A DNA stretch of 64,000 nt from Saccharicrinis fermentans DSM 9555 = JCM 21142 (GTDB lineage Bacteria; Bacteroidota; Bacteroidia; Bacteroidales; Marinilabiliaceae): positions 1,798,398 to 1,862,397 of the forward strand of contig NZ_KI912107.1 of NCBI RefSeq assembly GCF_000517085.1, given 5' to 3'. Position numbers and translations under genes: made by a program. The notes under the pieces are model-generated. The model was given only the letters and a program-made list of their open reading frames with translations. It ran no database searches and was not told where the DNA came from. This document shows positions 16,882 through 25,285 of the stretch, piece after piece. Position 1 is the first letter of the stretch. Each line of letters begins with the position of its first letter.

Positions 16882-18882
16882 ATGTATAAAATTCAACTTG
16901 AAGTTGACGATAACAAACGTTGGCTTACAAAAATGGACTATGAATATTTCTGTCCTGTCCTAGTCAGCGACGGCTATTACAAAAAGTTTCTGTTTAAGAA
17001 TTTCCCTTTCGAAATGGAAGATTCAGAAAATTTAGCCTCTTTCCAGACCTATAACCCACCAACGGTTAAGTTGACACCTAAGGATAAAGAACTGCAACGT
17101 GAAGCCTATGAAAGCGCTACTAAAAGTAATCACGTATTTTTCAGCTCATTTGGTCGTTCTGACAACACTACACAATCTCTAAAAGATATTTACTACGATG
17201 AGCTAATGCGTTTGCGATATAATGAAGGCCTCGACCACGGTATTATACCAAATATTAATTATCTGTATGACAGATATATAAAGCCAATTCCATCAAATTG
17301 CAGAAATATAGAATACAATAAATTTGGAGGAATATTTAACCTCGAACTTAAGTCTACACCCAATGATGAATTTTGGTACGACTGGATGCTTACCAGTCAG
17401 ATGCATCAAGGGCGTTTCTCCTTTTTTGATGGAGATGGAGATCAAGCTTTTAAAATAGAATTTTGGGATTGTTTCTGTATTACCATTGGAGAACAAATGA
17501 CTTCCATAGGCAATTCTGCAATGACCATGCAAATGCGATTATCACCCGCCATTACCCGTAATCGTGGTGTGGAACATCAAAAAGTATGGAAGATTACCGA
17601 TATTCATCAACCATGGAAACCTGCTACCGCTGCACCGGTTCAATCAACCGAAAAAAAGACGTTATTGGTTAAGAAGCTTGAAGGTCCGTTTACCGAAGAC
17701 GGCAAAAAGGTGGAGGAGCTGATAATGGGGAACAGTTATATTTACAAAGCCACCGAATACAACGATGGTGATGGTTATAAGTTAAACAACACGCAGTGGA
17801 GCGTAGAACTGAATAACGATGGAAAGCTGAAAGAACTTACCATGTCCAATGCGTTTGAGCAAGATGGGGCAATCTGTTATAAGTACACCCCGGAAGAAGC
17901 CGAAACCATCAGAATTTATGCCTGGTGTAATGATGCAAGTAAAGATGTGAGTGTGGAAGTGTCTGTTGTTTGTTTTCCTTTTGTAATAGCGCGTTCAGTG
18001 CGCAGAGCAGGCATATGCAATAGCACTGGAGGTGAAGATCTAACAAGGCCTGATATTAAGTGTTTAGATATTGCTTACCCTCAAGAAGTGGCAAGGTTGC
18101 GACAAGATTTAGAGCAAGGTTACGATAATTTAGATGGGGAAGAATATAAAGAGGAAGATAAAGAGGAGTATGTGAAATATGCTTTGGATTTTATTGAGGA
18201 ATTAAATGAAAAAACAGACGATGAGTTGTTTGAAGAATTTGGAGATTTGGATTTGTACGCCTGGGGAGAACTTGATGACAATTTTCATGATATGATTGGT
18301 TTTTTCAAAATTAACAGTACAACAAATGCTAAATATACAGATGATAGACTTACAAATGCAATTGCAAATCATGAGAGAACAACAGGGTTTATAGCAGGAT
18401 TTAGTAATCTCTTACATGAAACGCTCAGTAGCCTTACAAATTTATCGGAGCTAAGGGTAAGTGATACTAAAAGCCAATTTATACGCAAAGAATATGATGA
18501 AACCAAGGGTGGCGACCCAAGTGTTTTGGGTATAGTTGGTCTGCAAAATCTTCCCAGTCTAGCATATTCTGATAAATTAAGCGGTCTTGGTATTTCGGTA
18601 AATGGTACACAAGCATATGATATATCTTTACTTTCATTTACTTGTGAAGGAAATAGTTACAAAGGACAATTCAAACTTGATATTTTCGACCATTTCGGAT
18701 TAGATGCAACTGATATTTTAGCTGATAAATTTAGAAAGAATGAGAATTTTGTTAGTTGGTATATGCTTCAGCATCTAAGAGAATATCGACCATTTATTAC
18801 CTATATTCCATTGACTTATTCTTTTACAGGTACTATAAATGGAGAGTCACCCATAAATATAACCAGAGATGAAAAGAAGTAA
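16882..18882 (+). CDS. Hcp/TssD-fused T6SS effector with DUF3289-like C-terminus (effector 1)
   Basis: A 666-residue specialised Hcp. Residues 1-26 and 145-235 form the TssD tube fold of Bacteroidota T6SS (FGGIFNLELKSTPNDEFWYDWM; GRFSFFDGDGDQAFKIEFWDCFCI; AMTMQMRLSP). A roughly 115-residue insertion separates the first strand from the rest. An Ig-like hinge follows (about 258-367, LEGPFTEDGKKVEEL...VSVEVSVVCFPF). The C-terminal 300 residues are the presumed toxin, with LTNAIANHERTTGFI and IFDHFGLDATDI (about 600-613), then VSWYMLQHLREYRPFITYI. From memory this resembles the DUF3289 family; the activity is unknown. The immunity candidate starts 14 bp before its stop. It is the first cargo of a cassette beginning at 16854. 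The hinge is almost identical, also in DNA, to that of effector 2 (30081-32360), while flanking domains differ, suggesting domain shuffling. Confidence 0.82.
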   Translation: MYKIQLEVDDNKRWLTKMDYEYFCPVLVSDGYYKKFLFKNFPFEMEDSENLASFQTYNPPTVKLTPKDKELQREAYESATKSNHVFFSSFGRSDNTTQSLKDIYYDELMRLRYNEGLDHGIIPNINYLYDRYIKPIPSNCRNIEYNKFGGIFNLELKSTPNDEFWYDWMLTSQMHQGRFSFFDGDGDQAFKIEFWDCFCITIGEQMTSIGNSAMTMQMRLSPAITRNRGVEHQKVWKITDIHQPWKPATAAPVQSTEKKTLLVKKLEGPFTEDGKKVEELIMGNSYIYKATEYNDGDGYKLNNTQWSVELNNDGKLKELTMSNAFEQDGAICYKYTPEEAETIRIYAWCNDASKDVSVEVSVVCFPFVIARSVRRAGICNSTGGEDLTRPDIKCLDIAYPQEVARLRQDLEQGYDNLDGEEYKEEDKEEYVKYALDFIEELNEKTDDELFEEFGDLDLYAWGELDDNFHDMIGFFKINSTTNAKYTDDRLTNAIANHERTTGFIAGFSNLLHETLSSLTNLSELRVSDTKSQFIRKEYDETKGGDPSVLGIVGLQNLPSLAYSDKLSGLGISVNGTQAYDISLLSFTCEGNSYKGQFKLDIFDHFGLDATDILADKFRKNENFVSWYMLQHLREYRPFITYIPLTYSFTGTINGESPINITRDEKK

Positions 18883-19450
18883 GAAAATTTTAATCGTTAT
18901 TTTAATTTTTATTGTTTCGTTTTGTATTTATGCACAATATACAAAAATGAAATTCGATAAAATTTATGAAAATAGAGGGAACTACGGAATGATTTATAGA
19001 GATATTTATGATTCTGGTGCTTTAGAACGAATCAAATCGTTTTTATTTAATCATTTTGATACAACTGTTACTGCCAATAAAGGATACTCAAGTCGTAAGC
19101 TCCTTTTGTCTAATACAAATGACCTTACGAATGATACGACTATATTGTCTGCAGCTGAATATCTAATGAAAAAAGGATTTTACCGTATTGAGCTTGTTTA
19201 TAGAGATGGGGAACGCAATGAATTATCGCTTGGTCAAACATTTCTTAAATACAAACATGCACCGACACGTCATTATTTAATTTTTAGTGAAGCCTTTGAA
19301 TACAAATATAGATATGCACAAAATAACAAATGGTTTTTCCATTCATCTGACGAAGAGGCTGATGAAAAGGTTTGGATAGATAGCCGACCCGACTGGTTAA
19401 TGCCATATTTTGAAGCTTTTAATTTTTTTAAGGATAATCCTGATTGGTGA
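18869..19450 (+). CDS. Candidate immunity protein for effector 1
   Basis: 193 residues with an N-terminal hydrophobic segment (about 6-22, ILIVILIFIVSFCIYA) acting as signal peptide or membrane anchor, so the rest is probably periplasmic. No lipobox is convincing (VSFC). The body is charged and has no family I recognise. Its start overlaps the effector stop by 14 bp, and its stop is 16 bp before the attC-like site. The pair therefore travels as one cassette, which is the main argument for an immunity role. A periplasmic immunity protein would fit a toxin acting on the cell wall or periplasm. Confidence 0.65.
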   Translation: MKRSKKILIVILIFIVSFCIYAQYTKMKFDKIYENRGNYGMIYRDIYDSGALERIKSFLFNHFDTTVTANKGYSSRKLLLSNTNDLTNDTTILSAAEYLMKKGFYRIELVYRDGERNELSLGQTFLKYKHAPTRHYLIFSEAFEYKYRYAQNNKWFFHSSDEEADEKVWIDSRPDWLMPYFEAFNFFKDNPDW

Positions 19451-19466
19451 CATAAGAAATAACGTT

Positions 19467-19543
19467 TTGTAACACGTGCTCATACATCATAGCTTTGCCG
19501 CAGGCGCAACACAAAGCTACGCTGCATAGCACAACCGTTAGGC
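19467..19543 (+). other. attC-like site at the 3' end of cassette A1 (effector 1 / immunity)
   Basis: The 5' side GTTTTGTAAC (19464-19473) is the reverse complement of the cassette start GTTACAAAAC at 16853. Extended, 16 bases match with one mismatch. The 3' core GTTAGGC (19537-19543) fits GTTRRRY exactly. Between them is an imperfect palindrome: CATAGCTTTG pairs with CAAAGCTACG around a GCCGCAGGCGCAA loop, and the outer arms pair with bulges. A near copy in inverse orientation ends effector cassette 2 (29501-29573). Confidence 0.78.
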
Positions 19544-19612
19544 GTAATTATGAACCACACCCATTAGAAATCAATTATATTAGTACAATAATCTATAAAT
19601 AAGATAGGCGAT

Positions 19613-22600
19613 ATGACACCGATGGAAGGTTTAGCAAGTTTTGGAATTAGTATTGGTGCTGGAATTGTTATTGAAGCAAGAAAATTATTTATCAGTACAG
19701 AAGTTCGTAAACAAATTAACAAAGCTTTTGAAGAATCATTAAGGGAATATTGCAAAAACCCGGATATTAGGGAGAAAGAGAGACAAAAGATTCAAAATAT
19801 TTTTCAAAAAGCATCTCAACAGACAAACATAGACTTACGTAACGACGAAATTTCAGGTGATTACGCAAGGTTTTTCTCAATATTTGAAACTAAGCTAGTA
19901 AAACAAGAATCAGCTTATAGATACCTCAAAGAAATACGTGACGAGAAACGTTATTTGGAAATAATATCAGAATTCCAAACGGCTATAGAAACATTAAAAG
20001 AGGAATTAAAGAATACAAGTTCATCAGAATTAGAACAGGAATATAGGAGACAGGTCAAACAGTACAAATCAAATTTGGAAAACTTCAAACCTAGAACAGC
20101 TTTCTCAAATTTGATTGCTCTAGAAAAAAGTTTTGAAAACTATCAGTTTAACCCGACTGATATTATGAAATCAAGTCTAGAAACACTTAAAGGACAGTGT
20201 TTAGAATATATGCTCGATAAAAAAAATGAATGGCAAAAAGCATATATAAGAGCTTATAAATTAAATGGGAAATCTAGGGAGAATTTAGAAAATGCATGTT
20301 ACGCATATTTTAGGTTGAATGAGGATGATAAAGCAGAAGAACTTGCTGATTTATTATTAGGTTTAGACGAATTTAATTCAAAAGCATGGGTGGTAAAATG
20401 TCTTATAAAGAAGAACGAAAAACTGTGTGACGTTTTAAAAAGTGTTCCCAAAATAGTCACCGAAGATTTAATATTTAAATCACTAATTCATATCCGTAGC
20501 ATTGAAAAAGGAACATACGCTGATTTAGCAGAAGCTTTTAGGGCGTATAATATACTAATTGATATTACAGAATTTAATGGGGAGCCAACGACATTTGAGA
20601 ATTTTAGAGAAAGAGCTTACTTAGTTAATTGTGCTAGTTCTAAGATTGCGAGCTTATATATAAGTTTTAATGAGCGTATTCAGTTGCCAGCGGATTTCTT
20701 TTCTCCCATTTTAGCACTTCTAAATAGTTACCTTAAAGCAATAGAAAACTCTGAGATAACATCTGATACAAGTTCATTGAAGTTTTTAAGTTCATATGTT
20801 CAGTTTTTAATGAGCGGGAAGAAGGGTTTTGTATATACTATGAAAGATTTCTATACACAATCCCCAAAACAACAACCATACAATTCTCTTATTTTAGCTA
20901 ATTCCCTGCAATTAATTGGTGACATAAAAGGTGCAGTTGAAGTAATTACAGAGGCAGAAAATCCTACATCTGAGATACTCGCTTTAAAATTGGTTTGTTT
21001 TGAAAAACTAGATGATATTGATAACTATATTTCAACTGCAAAGGAATTTTTAAAAGGATTGACGGATATTACCCATCATTTGGGACATCTGTTTATTATT
21101 CCTATTGTCTTAAATGATAATAATAGAATATCTGATATTTCAATTGATGAATATATTATCGAGAAACGCTTCCCTAACGAAGAATCAAAAGACTTATTGA
21201 TCGAAGTTCTGAAAGTTTATAAAGGAGAGAATGATTCACAAACATTGAAAAAACTTGATATGATTTGGGAATCTAAAAATGTCATAGAAACATTTATGCA
21301 ATCTGCTTTAGCTAATGCATACTTGACTTTAAAAGAATTTCCAAAGGCAATTAATATCTATGAGTCTTTTTTGAATTTTGAACTTCAATCTGAAGACCTT
21401 CTTAAATATATTCAAGCTCTTTATTTCTCAAAGTCTAATAATAAAAAACTACTTAAGGTCTTAAAACTCTGGCGGGAGAATTTTTCTTTTCATCCTAAAA
21501 TTTTAGAATTAGAAGTAGATTTAAAAAGACAGTTATTTGAATGGTCTGAAATAATAGATATTTGTGAGCAGTATTTAACCCACATAGAATTTAATGAATT
21601 TATTGTTGCTAATTATGCTATAGCTCTGAATGAAATAGACAATCCTTCAAAAAATCAATTTGTAAAAATTATTTCTTTAATTGAAAAAAATAGCTTCTCT
21701 AGTTATCCTAATGCTCGTGCTGTAGCACAATCGCTCATTGAAAATGGATTTTATTTAGAAGGTCTGGAATTATTTTACAAGCAAGCAATTGATGAAAATA
21801 ATTCACCAGCAAGAACTGATTACTTCATGGCTTGTGTAAAATGCCCAAAGGGAATATTGAAAGAATTTGAGCAGGTTGAAGTTGGACATTTTGTGAAATT
21901 TGAAAATAATGGAACTACATCATTTATAGAATTGACAGATGGAAATCCTAATACTAAAGTTTTATTAAATAAAAAGGTAAATGAAAAGGTCTCGTTTAGC
22001 GGTAAATTTGGGAATAGTACGCATGATATAATCATCAAGCGAATTATGAACAAATACCTTTCATTACATGATCAAATTGTTCTAGAAGTTGATAATAAAA
22101 ATCCGTTTAGTCAAATACCTATGCAATCATTTAACGCTGAAAAGCACATTAAAGAAGGTCGGATTTTAGATTTCTTTGAAGAAATCATAGGGAAACAAGA
22201 TCATAAACCAGATGAATTTATAAATGAATATTACGCTGGTAAAATCTCGTTTACAGAACTTGTTGTGAATGAATACTCTAATAATTACATCCGTGCATAT
22301 TACAATTTGGAATATGATAAAAAAGGAATAATTCAATATTCTCCACGTCTATATCCAGATATTAATTTATTAAACTACAACAGCTTCATATTAGATTTCA
22401 CATCGCTACTTAGAATATTTGAACTTCACAGAGAAAAAGGTCTAAGATTCGAGAAAAAGTTCATACTTACATCCAGCATAAAATCTATGATTAAGGCATT
22501 ATCAAAAGACTTTGTTGGTTACTCTGGTAGTCAATATGTATTGGATACAACCTTTTATCAAGATCTTCTAAATTGGATAAATAATAATTGTATATTAAAA

Positions 22601-22834
22601 ATGCCAACCTCTAAACTCGATATTACACAAGCTATTCCTGAAAAACTAAAGGGAGAGCAAGCTCAAAATATATTTATTGACACTGCACTTTTAAATCAAG
22701 AATTAGAGAATTCTATTCTTATTACAGATGATACAATAATGTTTAAGTTTTACCCAATAGGAAGTGGTAAAATTATTGGGACATCAACATTTTGGATTAA
22801 ATCCAATATTATAGGAATGACTAAAAAAGAATAA
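19613..22834 (+). CDS. TPR-rich protein with GreA/B-C-like and C-terminal PIN-like segments, possible defence protein
   Basis: 1073 residues, probably cytosolic (no signal peptide). The N-terminus (about 1-25, GLASFGISIGAGIVIEARKL) is hydrophobic, then helical and charged to about 180. Residues about 190-750 are helical repeats of TPR type (for example AYLTLKEFPKAINIYESFL). About 754-816 (VEVGHFVKFENNGTTSF...NEKVSFSGKFGNSTHDIIIKRI) resembles the GreA/GreB C-terminal fold. From about 923 to the end the pattern ILDFTSLLRIFEL / KFILTSSIKSMI / NIFIDTALLNQEL / ILITDDTIMF looks like a PIN RNase core with spaced acidic residues. The combination suggests a conflict or anti-phage effector that cleaves RNA; this is inference. 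It is alone in its cassette (start TTAGGCGTA at 19538; matching TACGCCTAA before intron a). Confidence 0.6.
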   Translation: MTPMEGLASFGISIGAGIVIEARKLFISTEVRKQINKAFEESLREYCKNPDIREKERQKIQNIFQKASQQTNIDLRNDEISGDYARFFSIFETKLVKQESAYRYLKEIRDEKRYLEIISEFQTAIETLKEELKNTSSSELEQEYRRQVKQYKSNLENFKPRTAFSNLIALEKSFENYQFNPTDIMKSSLETLKGQCLEYMLDKKNEWQKAYIRAYKLNGKSRENLENACYAYFRLNEDDKAEELADLLLGLDEFNSKAWVVKCLIKKNEKLCDVLKSVPKIVTEDLIFKSLIHIRSIEKGTYADLAEAFRAYNILIDITEFNGEPTTFENFRERAYLVNCASSKIASLYISFNERIQLPADFFSPILALLNSYLKAIENSEITSDTSSLKFLSSYVQFLMSGKKGFVYTMKDFYTQSPKQQPYNSLILANSLQLIGDIKGAVEVITEAENPTSEILALKLVCFEKLDDIDNYISTAKEFLKGLTDITHHLGHLFIIPIVLNDNNRISDISIDEYIIEKRFPNEESKDLLIEVLKVYKGENDSQTLKKLDMIWESKNVIETFMQSALANAYLTLKEFPKAINIYESFLNFELQSEDLLKYIQALYFSKSNNKKLLKVLKLWRENFSFHPKILELEVDLKRQLFEWSEIIDICEQYLTHIEFNEFIVANYAIALNEIDNPSKNQFVKIISLIEKNSFSSYPNARAVAQSLIENGFYLEGLELFYKQAIDENNSPARTDYFMACVKCPKGILKEFEQVEVGHFVKFENNGTTSFIELTDGNPNTKVLLNKKVNEKVSFSGKFGNSTHDIIIKRIMNKYLSLHDQIVLEVDNKNPFSQIPMQSFNAEKHIKEGRILDFFEEIIGKQDHKPDEFINEYYAGKISFTELVVNEYSNNYIRAYYNLEYDKKGIIQYSPRLYPDINLLNYNSFILDFTSLLRIFELHREKGLRFEKKFILTSSIKSMIKALSKDFVGYSGSQYVLDTTFYQDLLNWINNNCILKMPTSKLDITQAIPEKLKGEQAQNIFIDTALLNQELENSILITDDTIMFKFYPIGSGKIIGTSTFWIKSNIIGMTKKE

Positions 22835-22846
22835 TAACTACGCCTA

Positions 22847-25106
22847 ATCGAATAGGTGGCTGACAGGATTGTAGCCCTGCCAGTGCACCTTTCACAGCAC
22901 GACTTTTTACTCCATAAAAAGTACGTACGGGTAACTTCGTTATTCCTCTTCACAAATTAAAATACTATTTTAATTTATTCGAGCATATACGGCGGTTCCT
23001 TACATCATGGGGAATCGAAGATCGGCGGAGCCAATAGCGAATTTGTCTTAGTAGGTAAAGTAGCTGTTATTTCATTGTACATAGAAGCTAATGGGATATA
23101 GCCTCGCTTTTGAAGTCGTTGCACCGTAATGGTTGTTCCTAAAATAGGACTTTGCCAACAATCTGTTTAATTTAATTTTCGTTGGCGATTTACACTGCGT
23201 TACAATTGAGCGATAGCCCAACCACCCATTATTCATAATATATGTATATGCTTTAAGGCATTCATGATTTCGTTCCTCAATTCGGCTTCTGCTCCAAGCA
23301 TAGGCCATACCAGCTTCAATGCCTAATCGGATCAGGTTTTTCCTTTTCTTGTCAGGCTTTTTTATTCACAAGTGTTCATTTTTTGTGTTCATGATTTCCG
23401 CTTTGCTCCAATTCAATGATGCCAAATGCAGTATCTAAGACGATTACGGAGCCAGCCATCCAACTCTTCCAGTTTTGTTTTGATATTGGCATATTTAAAG
23501 TTATTGATCCAACCACGTTGAATCTCAATAATCTTCTTTATGCGCTCATCGAAACTCTTGGGATTCGTTTTTCGGGTCTCTTCTTTGAGCTTTGCTTTAA
23601 AGCTCTGCCATCGTTTCTTAGTGACTACCAATTGGTATTTACCCTTGATACCTTTGCGGTAAATAGGTACAAAACCAAAGCCTAGTATCTGAAAGTTTAC
23701 AGGTCGGCGAATACCACTTTTCTCTTTATTAATGGGAAGTTTTAATTTGTCCCGCAGAAATAAGTAGATCGTGTTACCTACCTTCTTTGCTTCAGCCTTA
23801 GTTTTGCAGTAAATACTAAAATCATCGGCATAACGTACAAAGCGGAGTCCTAGTCGTTCCATTTCTGAATCCAATTCATGAAGAATTATATTGGATAACA
23901 ATGGGCTAATAGGACTGCCTTGCGGAACACCTATACGTCGTTTGATGAGTTTACCGTCTTTTTCAAGCGGAGCACGTAGCCAACGACGTATCAAACACAT
24001 GGTTTGTTTGCATTTAATTTTACGGTACAGCAACTGTAACAATATTGTATGGTCAACCCTGTCGAAAAACTCTTTTAGGTCTATTTCAACAATATGCTGG
24101 TAGCCTGAATTAATATAACTCAGTGCTTTTCCTGTTGCTTGTTGCGTGTTACGTTCAGGACGAAATCCATAACTATAGGTAGAAAAATCTATCTCATAAT
24201 ACATCATTACCACCCGTGATACTGCCTGTTGCAGCATACGGTCAATAGCGGTAGGAATACCTAATAATCGGGTTTTACCACCTCCTTTAGGTATTTCCTT
24301 GCCACGTATTGGTTGTGGTAAGTACGCTTCGTTCATGATTTGTTCTACCAGTTGGTTACGGTTTTGGTCGAGATGGTCTTTAAGTTCGGAAACTTTCATA
24401 CCATCAACACCTCCTGCACCTTTATTACGTACCACTTCCTTGCAAGCTATGGTTAAGTTTGCAGGGTAAAGTACCCGTTCAATTAAATGATTAGTGTCCC
24501 GTTTTCTTCTTTTCATACTTATTCTTCTTAATTCCCTGCTATATCTCTTTGGGGCTAGAAAGGTTTTAATCCTTTAACTTCCATCAAAGATCAATAGCGA
24601 TGTAAAGTTCAGCCCTTCTTCAACTTGTGAGTCCTCTGCATATCTTATTGCAGCTCGTTACTGTTGAATACTATGGCGTCGGCTGACTTCTTGCCATAAC
24701 CAACACGTGGTTGACAAGATCTCCCCTGGTAATAGCTGTATATAATATTTGCTGCGCTAATCGCTCACCAATAACCTCCAATGCCTGCCGCATCTACTTT
24801 ATAAACACTCGCCTCCTTGGCGTTTGGACGTCACAATGATGTGTTTGCTCATCCGGTTTATAAAGCCTCATATGCGGTTTCTGTCCGTCAGTACCGGAGT
24901 TTGCCGTTTGGCTTCCTTCACTGCATAGGTCACCCTATACCAGCTTGCCACTTGCTAACGGTTCGAAGCGTTACCTTCGCCCGTGATGGGACTTTCACCC
25001 TCTGGATAAAAATACAGCACAGCCCGAGGTTTATTGAAGATAATTTGTATTTTCAAACTTTTTCAACAATTTCGGGTGTGGGTGTACTGCAGCACATGCA
25101 GGGCAC
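22847..25106 (-). mobile_element. Group II intron a, inserted antisense in the attC-like site of the PIN cassette
   Basis: About 2260 bp on the minus strand. The 5' end is GTGCCCTGCATGTG at 25106. The 5' ribozyme part includes TCCAGAGGGTGAAAG and GGTAACGCTTCGAACCG. It encodes a reverse transcriptase and ends ...CCTATTCGAT at 22847. Removing it joins GCCTA to ACACAAAAG and recreates GCCTAAC, a perfect RYYYAAC box, so the ends are well supported to 1-2 nt. The domain V/VI region (22865-23000) is interrupted by two hairpin-forming AT-rich inserts, so the ribozyme may be dead. Related 3' or 5' parts occur in intron b (27592-27905) and intron c (32427-32816), each also antisense at a cassette end, as known for class C-attC introns. 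Confidence 0.75.
23005..24516 (-). pseudogene. ltrA: Group II intron reverse transcriptase/maturase, 3' part disrupted
   Basis: An intact frame of 367 residues runs from the start at 24516: RT motifs NKGAGGVDGMKV, KTRLLGIPTAIDRMLQQA, YGFRPERNTQQA, IEIDLKEFFDRVDH, GVPQGSPISPLLSNI and the active-site VRYADD, then the maturase X domain up to RLRYCIWHH, where a TGA stops it at 23413. The missing tail is still there in pieces: KKRKNLIRLGIEAGMAYAWSRSR, GGWAIAQ, SPILGTTITV and finally LAPPIFDSP with a stop at 23005. The pieces are separated by three insertions of about 50, 52 and 54 bp (about 23362-23412, 23231-23282, 23155-23208), all containing stops. RT activity may survive; maturase and DNA-binding functions probably do not. 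Confidence 0.82.
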
Positions 25107-25181
25107 ACACAAAAGCTAATAAAGCATAGGCTTGCCGCAGGCGCAACACAAGCCTACGACTTCATAGCAATCACGTTAGCC
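25107..25181 (+). other. attC-like site of the PIN cassette (5' box separated by intron a)
   Basis: The 5' box GCCTA(A) lies at 22842-22847, before the intron; the rest resumes at 25107. The palindrome is GCATAGGCTTG pairing with CAAGCCTACGA around the same GCCGCAGGCGCAA loop as the site at 19467. The 3' core is GTTAGCC at 25175-25181 with the crossover after G25175. The next cassette therefore starts TTAGCCTTCATT. Confidence 0.75.
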
Positions 25182-25285
25182 TTCATTACTCAAGGTAACA
25201 AAGAACAAATAGCAATAAAAGTGTTTAATAAACAATATTTTCAGCTACAAGGTTTTGAAAGACCTTTTCTAATAATTCAGTTTTT

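Noticed and set aside
19467-19543. Rho-independent terminator after the immunity gene
   Set aside because: The hairpin is long, imperfect, without a T-run, and its ends follow cassette-boundary complementarity; the same structure recurs at other cassette ends.
22835-23050. A riboswitch or small RNA after the PIN gene on the plus strand
   Set aside because: The structured DNA there is the antisense 3' end of group II intron a (domains V/VI), repeated at 27592-27790.
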